Positions 52,892 through 60,591 of a stretch of DNA of 64,000 bases are shown here, piece after piece (position 1 is the first letter of the stretch; each line of letters begins with the position of its first letter). The DNA is from Accumulibacter sp. (GTDB lineage Bacteria > Pseudomonadota > Gammaproteobacteria > Burkholderiales > Rhodocyclaceae), in NCBI GenBank assembly GCA_024235715.1, contig JACKLW010000009.1, positions 124,001 to 188,000 on the forward strand. The letters are read 5' to 3'. The translations under genes and the position numbers were made by a program. The notes below the pieces were generated by a model. That model saw only the letters and a program-made list of their open reading frames with translations. It was not told the DNA's origin and did not search any database.

Positions 52892-54244
52892 ATGGCACGA
52901 CAGATCACGATGAAGCTGATTCCAGCGCTGTTTCTGGTGGTGTTTTCGGGCGCGGCAAGTGCTTCGGGATTTCAGTTGCTGGAACAGGGCAGTGGTCTCG
53001 GTAATGCGTTCGCCGGCTCGGCAGCGAAAGCCAACGATGCCAGCACGATTTTCTGGAATCCGGCCGGGATGACGCAACTGCAGGCGCGCGAGGTCTCGGG
53101 TGGCCTGACCGCGGTGCGGCCGAGCTTCAAGTTCAACGACAAGGGGTCCCAGGTAGGCGTGTTCAGCGCCGGTGGGCCGGCCTTGGCGGGTGACGGTGGC
53201 GATGCCGGCAGTTGGGCCGTCATTCCCAACGGCTATCTGTCGTGGGCGCTGAACAAGGATCTCTATATCGGTGTCGGCATTGGTGCGCCGTTTGGCAATG
53301 CCACCAAGTACGACAAACCCTGGCGGGGAAGTGCGCAGTCGGACGAGTTCGACATCGAGACGATCAACATCAATCCGTCGATCGCTTATCGGGTTAATGA
53401 GAAAGTGTCACTGGGGGCCGGCTTTAGCTGGCAGAAGATCAACGCCGACTATTATCGGCAGGTGGCAGTAGGTCCTCTACCAACTCCTGTAGGGACTCTT
53501 GCTCTGCCGCAGGTGCGTTCGCACATGAGCATCAGCGACGACGCTTGGGGTTGGAACATTGGTGCCCTGTTTACTGTTTCGCCGTCGACCAAAGTGGGCC
53601 TGTCGTACCGTTCGACGGTGCAGTTCCATACCGACGGAACGGTCAAGCTGCAAGGCGATGGTACGACAGCGGGTAACGCAACTGCAGCTGTCCTAAGCTC
53701 ATCGAACCCAGTTGTTGGTGGTCGCGCAAGCGACGTGAAAGCCGACCTCAAAGTGCCGGATACCTTCATCGCCAGTGTGACGCAGCAGTTGAGCGATCGC
53801 TGGGAAATGTTGGGCGACGTTTCCTGGACGGGATGGAGCTCAATCCAGAACGTCGACATCATACGCACTTCGGGAGTTCAAGACGGCAAATCCGCGCAGG
53901 TTCTGAAGGCCAAGTTCGACGACACTTGGCGCGTAGCGCTGGGTGCCAACTACAAGTACACCGACGCGATCAAGTTCATGTTCGGTATTGCGTACGACCA
54001 GACGCCGGTCAAGAATTCCACTACGCGCCTTACGTCTCTGCCCGACAACGATCGCACCTGGTTCACCGTCGGTACACAGTGGAAGCCGGCCAAGGAACAG
54101 ACTCTCGAACTCGGCGCGGCCTATCTGTATATTCCGAAGACGAAGATAAACCAGAACGAGACCGCTGAGGGCCGTGGTACGGTTTACGGCGACTATGACT
54201 CCAGTGTCTGGATCCTTGGCGCGCAATACTCTCTGGCTTTCTGA
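52892..54244 (+). CDS. fadL: FadL-type outer-membrane long-chain fatty-acid transporter
   Basis: The beta-barrel porin brings long-chain fatty acids or other hydrophobic compounds across the outer membrane. The ATG at 52892 follows AAGGGGGAG and gives 450 residues; the in-frame ATG at 52820 lacks such a site. A signal peptide (MARQITMKLIPALFLVVFSG, then AASASG) precedes the hallmark GLGNAFAGSAAKANDASTIF and WNPAG. Parts of the surface loops (about 53460-53510 and 53655-53720) use codons unlike the flanking gene, consistent with loop diversification. No PsrA-type site is visible upstream. Confidence 0.93.
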   Translation: MARQITMKLIPALFLVVFSGAASASGFQLLEQGSGLGNAFAGSAAKANDASTIFWNPAGMTQLQAREVSGGLTAVRPSFKFNDKGSQVGVFSAGGPALAGDGGDAGSWAVIPNGYLSWALNKDLYIGVGIGAPFGNATKYDKPWRGSAQSDEFDIETININPSIAYRVNEKVSLGAGFSWQKINADYYRQVAVGPLPTPVGTLALPQVRSHMSISDDAWGWNIGALFTVSPSTKVGLSYRSTVQFHTDGTVKLQGDGTTAGNATAAVLSSSNPVVGGRASDVKADLKVPDTFIASVTQQLSDRWEMLGDVSWTGWSSIQNVDIIRTSGVQDGKSAQVLKAKFDDTWRVALGANYKYTDAIKFMFGIAYDQTPVKNSTTRLTSLPDNDRTWFTVGTQWKPAKEQTLELGAAYLYIPKTKINQNETAEGRGTVYGDYDSSVWILGAQYSLAF

Positions 54245-54264
54245 CCAGGCGCACGGTGCAGAAG

Positions 54265-54291
54265 AAAACCCCGGTCTCCGGGGTTTTTTTT
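54265..54291 (+). terminator. Intrinsic terminator after fadL
   Basis: AAACCCCGG (54266-54274) pairs with CCGGGGTTT (54278-54286) over TCT and continues into a run of T's (54284-54291). It ends the psrA-fadE-thiolase-fadJ-like-thioesterase-fadL direction of transcription. Confidence 0.9.
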
Positions 54292-54346
54292 CGCCCGTGC
54301 CGGGTTGAGTGCCGGCTACCAGGGCGGGCGGCCGGCTGCATTCAGC

Positions 54347-54374
54347 TTGACGGAAGAGCACGGTGAGGTATAAT
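54347..54374 (+). promoter_or_regulatory. Promoter of the fadN-like/fadA operon
   Basis: TTGACG (54347-54352) and a perfect TATAAT (54369-54374) are 16 bp apart. The -10 box runs directly into operator O2. This is one of the strongest promoters in the window by eye. Confidence 0.8.
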
Positions 54375-54390
54375 TCAAACGTTCGTTTGA
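54375..54390 (+). promoter_or_regulatory. PsrA-type operator O2
   Basis: TCAAACG-TT-CGTTTGA is a perfect 7-2-7 inverted repeat. It begins at the base after the -10 box, the same geometry as O1 at 45851. Binding of the TetR/PsrA repressor here would block the second beta-oxidation operon. Confidence 0.82.
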
Positions 54391-54455
54391 TGACGTTTTC
54401 GACAAGCGCGACCGGATATCCCCGGCGCGCATGGATCAACAGACAGGAGGACAGC

Positions 54456-56843
54456 TTGAGCAACTTCATCGTACGCAAGGCCGCGGTACTCGGGGCGGGT
54501 GTGATGGGCGCGCAGATTGCCGCGCATCTCGCCAATGCCGAAGTGCCGGTGCTGCTTTTCGACCTGCCAGCCAAGGAAGGCGACGCCAACGCAATCGTCA
54601 ACCGCGCCATCGACGCACTGCGCAAGCTCGAGCCCTCGCCCCTGGCCAGCAAGGATCGTGTCGCCTACATCGACGCCGCCAACTACGCCCAGCACCTCGA
54701 ACAACTGCGCGACTGCGATCTGATCATCGAAGCAATTGCCGAGAAGATCGAGTGGAAAGACGATCTCTATCGGCAGATCGCGCCTTTCATTTCGCCGCAA
54801 GCGATCATCGCCTCGAACACCTCGGGACTGTCGATCAAGCGCCTGTCCGAAGCGCTGCCCGAAGCCTTGCGCTCTCGCTTCTGCGGCATCCACTTCTTCA
54901 ATCCGCCCCGCTACATGCATCTGGTCGAACTGATCGCAACGCGGGCCACCGACCCGACGCTGCTCGACAATCTCGAATCGTGGCTGGTCTCGCGTCTCGG
55001 CAAAGGCATCGTGCGTGCTCGCGACACCCCGAATTTCGTCGCCAATCGCGTCGGCGTCTTCTCGATCCTGGCGGTGATGCATCACACACAACGCCTGGGG
55101 CTTGGTTTTGACGTCGTCGACGCGCTGACCGGCCCGATCATCGGGCGTCCGAAGAGCGCTACCTACCGCACCGCCGATGTGGTCGGCCTCGACACGCTGG
55201 CGCACGTCATCAAGACCATGCAGGACACGCTGCCCGACGACCCCTGGCACGGCTACTACGCGGTTCCGGCGTGGCTGGCGGCGCTGATCGGCAAGGGTGC
55301 CCTCGGCCAGAAGACGCGCTGCGGCATCTTCCGCAAGGACGGTCGGGCGATCAAGGTGCTCGACCTCGCCGCGCAGGATTATCGCGAGTCCGCCGCCGAG
55401 ATAGACCCGACAGTGCTGGCCATCCTCAGGAACCGCAACCCCGCCGAGAAGTTTGCGCAGCTGCGCGCCAGCGAACATCCGCAGGCGCAGTTCCTGTGGG
55501 CGATCTTCCGCGACATCTTCCACTACGCCGCTTTCCACCTTGGCGAGATCGCCGACAACGCCCGCGATCTCGACTTCGCCATGCGCTGGGGTTTCGGTTG
55601 GGCACAGGGCCCGTTCGAGAGCTGGCAGGCGGCTGGCTGGCGGTCGATTGCCGAAGCGCTCAGGGCCGACGTCGACGCCGGCCATGCGATGAGCCCGGCA
55701 CCGCTGCCCGCATGGGTTTTCGGCCAGGTCGCCGAGAACGGCGTACATACGCCGCAGGGATCGTATTCGGCGAGTGCCGACGCTTACCGGCCGCGTTCGG
55801 CCTTGCCCGTCTACCAGCGGCAGATTTTCCCGGAACGGGTGTTGAGCGAGCAGACGGTCAGCGGCGTGACGGTGTGGGAGAACGATGGCGTCCGCTTGTG
55901 GACGCTGCCGCAGCTCGACGACGGTGTTGCCATAGTGAGCATCAAGACCAGGAACCATACCCTCGGACGCGAGGTGATCGTCGGCCTGCAGGAAGCCGTC
56001 GCCCGTGCCGAGGCCGACTATCAGGCACTGGTACTGTGGCACGAGGCGCCGTTTGCCTTTGGCGCCAACCTCAAGGAAGTCACCGAAGCGATCGCCGCCG
56101 GACAGTTCGATCTCCTGGAAAAGTACGTTGCCGAATTCCAGAAGACGTCGATGGCGCTGAAGTACGCCAGGGTGCCGGTGATCGCCGCGGTACAGGGCAT
56201 GGCGCTCGGCGGCGGCTGCGAGTTCCTGATGCATGCCGCGAAACGCGTGATCGCGCTCGAGAGCTACATCGGGCTGGTCGAAGCCGGTGTCGGGCTGATC
56301 CCGGCCGGCGGCGGTTGCAAGGAATTCGCCATCCGGGCCGCGCAACACGCGGCGAAGACGGCCGGCAATGACCCCTTCGAGTTCATCCAGCCGGTGTTCA
56401 CGACCATCGCCATGGCGACGGTCTCGAAGAGCGGCGTGCAGGCCAGGGAACTTGGCTTCGCCGTCGACTCCGACAAAGTCGTCTTCAATGCCAATGAACT
56501 CCTCTATGTCGCCCTGCGCGAGGCGCGCGGACTTGCCGAGGCAGGCTACTACCCGCGGCTGTCGCCACGGCGGATCAAGGTTGCCGGACGCACCGGCATC
56601 GCCAACTGCGAAATGATGCTGGCCAACATGAAGGAGGGCGGCATGATTTCGGCGCACGACTACGCGGTCGCCAGGGCAGCTGCCATCGCCCTTTGCGGCG
56701 GCGACATCGAGACCGGTTCGCTGGTTGATGAGCAGTGGCTGCTGAGCGTCGAGCGCAAGCTCTTCGTTGAACTGCTGAAGAACGAGAAGACCCAGCAGCG
56801 GATCCGGCACACGCTGGAAACCGGCAAGCCCCTACGCAACTGA
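54456..56843 (+). CDS. FadN-like 3-hydroxyacyl-CoA dehydrogenase/enoyl-CoA hydratase
   Basis: This two-domain enzyme carries the dehydrogenase first and the hydratase last, the reverse of FadB/FadJ and like Bacillus FadN (789 residues). The start is the TTG at 54456 after AGGAGGA, giving 795 residues (MSNFIVRKAAVLGAGVMGAQ). An in-frame ATG at 54363 lies upstream of the -10 box and cannot be on this transcript. The NAD loop is GAGVMGAQ (13-20), and the dehydrogenase motif is HFFNPPRYMHLVELI. The hydratase part contains AVQGMALGGGCEFLMHAAKR. Confidence 0.92.
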   Translation: MSNFIVRKAAVLGAGVMGAQIAAHLANAEVPVLLFDLPAKEGDANAIVNRAIDALRKLEPSPLASKDRVAYIDAANYAQHLEQLRDCDLIIEAIAEKIEWKDDLYRQIAPFISPQAIIASNTSGLSIKRLSEALPEALRSRFCGIHFFNPPRYMHLVELIATRATDPTLLDNLESWLVSRLGKGIVRARDTPNFVANRVGVFSILAVMHHTQRLGLGFDVVDALTGPIIGRPKSATYRTADVVGLDTLAHVIKTMQDTLPDDPWHGYYAVPAWLAALIGKGALGQKTRCGIFRKDGRAIKVLDLAAQDYRESAAEIDPTVLAILRNRNPAEKFAQLRASEHPQAQFLWAIFRDIFHYAAFHLGEIADNARDLDFAMRWGFGWAQGPFESWQAAGWRSIAEALRADVDAGHAMSPAPLPAWVFGQVAENGVHTPQGSYSASADAYRPRSALPVYQRQIFPERVLSEQTVSGVTVWENDGVRLWTLPQLDDGVAIVSIKTRNHTLGREVIVGLQEAVARAEADYQALVLWHEAPFAFGANLKEVTEAIAAGQFDLLEKYVAEFQKTSMALKYARVPVIAAVQGMALGGGCEFLMHAAKRVIALESYIGLVEAGVGLIPAGGGCKEFAIRAAQHAAKTAGNDPFEFIQPVFTTIAMATVSKSGVQARELGFAVDSDKVVFNANELLYVALREARGLAEAGYYPRLSPRRIKVAGRTGIANCEMMLANMKEGGMISAHDYAVARAAAIALCGGDIETGSLVDEQWLLSVERKLFVELLKNEKTQQRIRHTLETGKPLRN

Positions 56844-56863
56844 GCGAGCAAGGAGAACAGATC

Positions 56864-58066
56864 ATGAGCAAACAGATTCAGGAGGCCTACATCGTCGCCG
56901 CCACGCGCTTGCCGGTGGGGCGCCGCAAGGGCATGCTGGGGCAGGTTCGGCCGGACGACATGCTGGCGCACGCAATCGCTTCGGTAATGGCGCAGGTGCC
57001 GGCAATCGACCCCGCACTGGTCGAGGACGTGATCGTCGGTTGCGCCATGCCCGAGGCCGAGCAGGGAATGAACGTCGCGCGTATCGGCCTGCTGCTGGCG
57101 GGGATGCCGAACAGCGTCCCCGGCGTTACGGTCAACCGCTTCTGTGCCTCCGGCGTGCAGGCGGTGGCCATGGCGGCTGATCGCATTCGTCTCGGCGAAG
57201 CCGGGGTGATGATCGCTGCCGGCACCGAAACCATGTCGCTGATGAACCAGATCATGGGCAACAAGATCGCCCTCAACCCGGCGCTCTTCGAAAAGGAAGA
57301 GAACTACACGATCGCCTTCGGCATGGGGATCACCGCCGAGAAGGTCGCCGCGCAGTGGAAGATTTCGCGCGAAGACCAGGACGCTTTCGCTGTCGCTTCG
57401 CACCAGAAGGCTTGTGCGGCGATTTCCGCTGGCCATTTCAAGGCCGAGATCTCGCCCTACGAGGTCACGGCACGCATTCCCGATCTGCGCACCGGCGAAG
57501 TGGCCGTCACGCGCCATCTGGCCGAGAACGACGAGGGGCCGCGCGCGGACAGCAGCGTCGAGCGGCTTGCCCGCCTGCGCCCGGTGTTTGCCGCGCGTGG
57601 TTCGGTGACCGCTGGCAACAGTTCGCAGATGTCCGATGGCGCTGCGGCGGTGCTGGTCGTTTCGGAGAAGGTTCTCAAGCAGTTCAATTTGCAGCCGCTG
57701 GCGCGCTTCGCAGGTTTCTCGGTGGCTGGCGTGGCGCCGGAGATCATGGGCATCGGCCCGGTCGAGGCCATTCCAAGGGTGCTCAAGCTGGCCGGAGTGC
57801 GCCAGGATGAGGTGGACTGGTTCGAACTCAACGAGGCCTTTGCCGCGCAGGCGCTGGCCGTGATGCGCACACTCGATCTCGATCCCGCCAAAGTGAACCC
57901 GCTCGGCGGCGCGATCGCCCTCGGTCACCCGCTTGGCGCGACCGGGACCGTCAGGACCGCGACGCTGGTGCACGGCCTGCGGCGTACGCGCCAGCGTTAC
58001 GGCATGGTGACCATGTGCATCGGTACCGGCATGGGCGCCGCCGGGCTGTTCGAGTCGATGCAGTAA
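56864..58066 (+). CDS. fadA: Acetyl-CoA acyltransferase (thiolase), FadA-like
   Basis: This thiolase completes the second beta-oxidation set. It has 400 residues, with nucleophile Cys94 in VNRFCASGVQAVAMA, GHPLGATGTVR and CIGTGMGAAG. It lies 20 bp after the FadN-like gene, forming a fadN-fadA pair, and is followed by a strong terminator. Confidence 0.93.
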   Translation: MSKQIQEAYIVAATRLPVGRRKGMLGQVRPDDMLAHAIASVMAQVPAIDPALVEDVIVGCAMPEAEQGMNVARIGLLLAGMPNSVPGVTVNRFCASGVQAVAMAADRIRLGEAGVMIAAGTETMSLMNQIMGNKIALNPALFEKEENYTIAFGMGITAEKVAAQWKISREDQDAFAVASHQKACAAISAGHFKAEISPYEVTARIPDLRTGEVAVTRHLAENDEGPRADSSVERLARLRPVFAARGSVTAGNSSQMSDGAAAVLVVSEKVLKQFNLQPLARFAGFSVAGVAPEIMGIGPVEAIPRVLKLAGVRQDEVDWFELNEAFAAQALAVMRTLDLDPAKVNPLGGAIALGHPLGATGTVRTATLVHGLRRTRQRYGMVTMCIGTGMGAAGLFESMQ

Positions 58067-58090
58067 ATTGCCTGCCGGTGCCGTGCAAGT

Positions 58091-58120
58091 CCTCGTCCGA
58101 CGGGCGAGGGCTTTTTTTTT
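58091..58120 (+). terminator. Intrinsic terminator after fadA
   Basis: CCTCGTCC (58091-58098) pairs with GGGCGAGG (58102-58109), one G-T wobble, followed by GC and nine T's (58112-58120). Confidence 0.9.
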
Positions 58121-58184
58121 GCGCTCCCGGGTCTTCTCGGCGCGTCGGGTGGCTGACCAGCCGCCTACGCGTGCAAGACGACGC

Positions 58185-58212
58185 TTGCCGCACATGAATT
58201 GTATGGCATAAT
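58185..58212 (+). promoter_or_regulatory. Candidate promoter upstream of the DUF2802-like gene
   Basis: TTGCCG (58185-58190) and CATAAT (58207-58212) are spaced by 16 bp. It would give a leader of about 160 nt before the ATG at 58382. Confidence 0.5.
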
Positions 58213-58381
58213 TCCCGAAGCCGCGATACGGCTCGCCGACGAATGCGGGTGACTTTGCCCAAGAGAGCGCGACCTTGTGCAGGCGGCAGGCCTGGCAGGG
58301 GCGACCCTCGAGGTGCCCACGCGAGCAGTCGGTGGCACTTTCCCGGATAATGTTCGGCACACACAGTCACTGGGACGGGCA

Positions 58382-59020
58382 ATGAATTTCGAGCTACTGG
58401 ACAGTCTGGGTTGGCGAGCAGGCTTGATCGCGGTGATCGTGCTGCTGCTGTCCTACATCGTCGTCATGTTCGTTCGCATGCGGCGCCTGCAGAACGAGCT
58501 GAACAGTGCTGCCGTGCCGCCGTCGGTCGCGCAGTCGGCAGTTGCCGCCTACGCCGGCATTCAGGAGCCTGAGGCCACGGGCGCGCCGCCAGCACCGCCA
58601 GCCGGGGAAGCGGCGCAGGCGGTAGAGCCTGCGCCATCGGCAACACCGGCCGGCGAAGCGCAAGCCTCGTCAGTGCCTGAGGGGGAGGAACTCGATTTCG
58701 CCTGGAACGAGCCACCGCCGGAAATCCCCGGGCAGGCGCTGATTGACGCACTGCAGGCCGATCTCTATCAATTGCGCTGCGAAGTGGATCAACTGCGGGA
58801 CGAACTGCGCGCCGACCTGTCGACGGCACGCGAGGATTTCCGGCGTCAGTTGACGCAGCTCTCGGGGTCGGCGCAGACGGCTTCGCCGCTTTACAACGAT
58901 GCCATGCAGATGGCGGCGCAGGGACAGGATGCGGCCACGATTGCGCAGCATTGTGGCATTGCTCGTGCCGAGGCGGATCTGGTCGTGGCTCTGGTACGCA
59001 ATCGCAACGATGGCAGTTGA
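58382..59020 (+). CDS. DUF2802-like membrane-anchored protein
   Basis: The 212-residue protein has one N-terminal membrane segment (AGLIAVIVLLLSYIVVMFVR), a Pro/Ala-rich linker (about 55-110), a coiled-coil-like stretch (LQADLYQLRCEVDQLRDELR) and a C-terminal helix-turn-helix-like segment (YNDAMQMAAQGQDAATIAQH, then CGIARAEADLVVAL). This end resembles DUF2802 proteins, sometimes found near flagellar or surface genes. The start is the ATG at 58382 rather than the in-frame upstream one at 58277. The SPOR gene follows after 20 bp. Confidence 0.7.
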   Translation: MNFELLDSLGWRAGLIAVIVLLLSYIVVMFVRMRRLQNELNSAAVPPSVAQSAVAAYAGIQEPEATGAPPAPPAGEAAQAVEPAPSATPAGEAQASSVPEGEELDFAWNEPPPEIPGQALIDALQADLYQLRCEVDQLRDELRADLSTAREDFRRQLTQLSGSAQTASPLYNDAMQMAAQGQDAATIAQHCGIARAEADLVVALVRNRNDGS

Positions 59021-59040
59021 CAGGGGAACAGGGGTGGCAG

Positions 59041-59814
59041 ATGGCGAGTTCACAGGGAACTAGCAGCCGCCAGGCTGGCAGTGGCGAGGCCGCCCGGGCG
59101 ACTGGCACCGTTCAGGCCGCTGCAGACGGGCGCGAGGATCTCAAGCGCCAACTGGTCTGGCGAATGGTTCTTGCCGGTGTGATGATTCTGGCGCTGCTCG
59201 GCGTCCTGGCGCTGTTCGATTACGCCAATACGCCGGATGATTCGCTGACGACGGGACAGCAGTTCACCGAACCCGTACCGGTCAGGAAGAAGGAGCCGGC
59301 GCCGCCGGTCACGGAAACGCCGCCTGACCTGGCTGCCGCGGCGCCCGCTGAAGCCACCAGCGACGCGCCAGCCGAATCGCCCGGCGCTGCCGCGCCGCTC
59401 GCCGAGGCGCCACCCGTGGCGAAAGTGGCTGGCGCGGCAGCCGACAAGACAGTCGCACGTCCCGAGCCGCCACCACCTCCGCGGGTGGCCGCCACACCCG
59501 CGCTACCGCCACCCGCGAGAACAACTGGCGGGGCCGCCGGCCCTGCAGCCACGCCGCCGCCGGCGGTGGTGGAGGCGCCGTCCGCAGCGGCGCGGCTGGT
59601 GTCGGGGTACATCGTCCAGTCCGGGCTGTTCTCCGATCTGGCTCTGGCTGAACAATGGCAGGCCCGGCTTGCGCAGGAAGGAATTCCCTCGTCAATCGAG
59701 GCCCGCCTGCAGATCGGGCCGTTCGAGAGTCGTGCCGAGGCCGACGCTGCTCGCCGGAAACTCAAGAAGCTCGGCATCGACACCCTGCGGGCGGTACGCA
59801 AGGGCAACCATTAG
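59041..59814 (+). CDS. SPOR-domain membrane protein
   Basis: The protein has 257 residues: a cytoplasmic N-terminus, one membrane helix (MVLAGVMILALLGVLALFDY), a long Pro/Ala-rich periplasmic linker and a C-terminal SPOR domain (GYIVQSGLFSDLALAEQWQA to LRAVRKGNH). SPOR domains bind denuded peptidoglycan at the division septum, so a role in division or wall remodelling is likely. It is unlike a specific Ded/FtsN family member that I could name. Confidence 0.82.
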   Translation: MASSQGTSSRQAGSGEAARATGTVQAAADGREDLKRQLVWRMVLAGVMILALLGVLALFDYANTPDDSLTTGQQFTEPVPVRKKEPAPPVTETPPDLAAAAPAEATSDAPAESPGAAAPLAEAPPVAKVAGAAADKTVARPEPPPPPRVAATPALPPPARTTGGAAGPAATPPPAVVEAPSAAARLVSGYIVQSGLFSDLALAEQWQARLAQEGIPSSIEARLQIGPFESRAEADAARRKLKKLGIDTLRAVRKGNH

Positions 59815-59820
59815 TGCGGC

Positions 59821-60162
59821 TCAGCCGCCGTCTGCCGCCTGCAGTTGACGCTGCAGGCGGCGCGCGAAAACGCGCATTTCCTTGGCCGCCTGAATGTCGC
59901 CTCTTGCTTCGGCGACGGCGATTCCCTGTTCATAGGCCGCCAGTGCCTCTGCGGGCTGTGCGCTCTCGCTCAACGCCCTGCCGAGCAGTTTCCAGGCGGC
60001 CGAGTAGCCCGTGTCGCGCTCGACCGCCTCACGCAATCGGCTTGCCGCTCGCGCGAAATCGCCAGCCTTCAGATATTCATTGCCCAGCGAGTAGCGGAGC
60101 AGGGCGCCATCACGTGGTCCATCAAGAAGTTTTTCGAGGCTGGCGATGATTGTCGTCGTCAT
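59821..60162 (-). CDS. Small TPR-repeat protein
   Basis: The 113-residue minus-strand protein consists of about two tetratricopeptide repeats (LLRYSLGNEYLKAGDFARAA; AWKLLGRALSESAQPAEALA). Such proteins mediate protein contacts; the partner is unknown. It converges with the SPOR gene (six bp between stops) and diverges from ridA. Confidence 0.78.
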   Translation of the reverse strand: MTTTIIASLEKLLDGPRDGALLRYSLGNEYLKAGDFARAASRLREAVERDTGYSAAWKLLGRALSESAQPAEALAAYEQGIAVAEARGDIQAAKEMRVFARRLQRQLQAADGG

Positions 60163-60207
60163 TTACTATCTCCCGTTTCAACCTGACACATTGTAGAGGA
60201 CAGCACC

Positions 60208-60591
60208 ATGGCACGAACGATCGTCTCGACAGCAGCCGCGCCAGCGGCCATCGGCACCTACTCGCAGGCAGTGAAGGTCGGTGATACGGTCTATCTCTCC
60301 GGTCAGATCGGCCTCGATCCGGTCAGCATGGACCTCCTTGAGGGGATCGATGCTCAGATCGTGCGCGTCTTCGACAACCTCAAGGCGGTCGCCGAAGCGT
60401 CCGGCGGATCGCTGGCCGATGTGGTCAAACTGAACGTCTTTCTTACCGATCTGGCGCACTTTGCGAAGGTCAACGAGGTCATGAAGAGCTACTTCTGCGA
60501 ACCTTTCCCGGCGCGTGCGGCGGTTGGTGTCGCGGCCCTGCCGCGCAACGCGCTGGTCGAAGCCGACGCGGTGCTGGTGCTCGGCGGCTGA
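60208..60591 (+). CDS. ridA: RidA-family enamine/imine deaminase
   Basis: RidA hydrolyses reactive enamines such as 2-aminoacrylate made by PLP enzymes. It has 127 residues and the catalytic arginine R103 in [14 protein letters not shown]. The stop shares a base with the recG ATG (TGATG), so the two are coupled. Confidence 0.93.
   Translation: MARTIVSTAAAPAAIGTYSQAVKVGDTVYLSGQIGLDPVSMDLLEGIDAQIVRVFDNLKAVAEASGGSLADVVKLNVFLTDLAHFAKVNEVMKSYFCEPFPARAAVGVAALPRNALVEADAVLVLGG

Larger units (their letters stand above)
58067..58381 (+). promoter_or_regulatory. Intergenic region with terminator, promoter and long leader
   Basis: This 315-bp stretch holds the fadA terminator (58091-58120), a candidate promoter (58185-58212) and about 160 nt of transcribed leader before the ATG at 58382. 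The leader contains short inverted repeats such as AGCCG/CGGCT (about 58218-58232). A reading frame open from 58277 merely extends the downstream gene and has no good ribosome-binding site. I could not match the leader to a known RNA family. Confidence 0.45.

Noticed and set aside
53460-53720. Lower-GC patches in fadL as signs of an inserted element
   Set aside because: The frame is uninterrupted and the patches match surface loops of a porin, which vary fast. No repeats or target duplications are visible.
54363-54455. ATG at 54363 as start of the FadN-like gene
   Set aside because: It lies upstream of the -10 box and operator, so it cannot be on the transcript. The TTG at 54456 has AGGAGGA and matches the family N-terminus.
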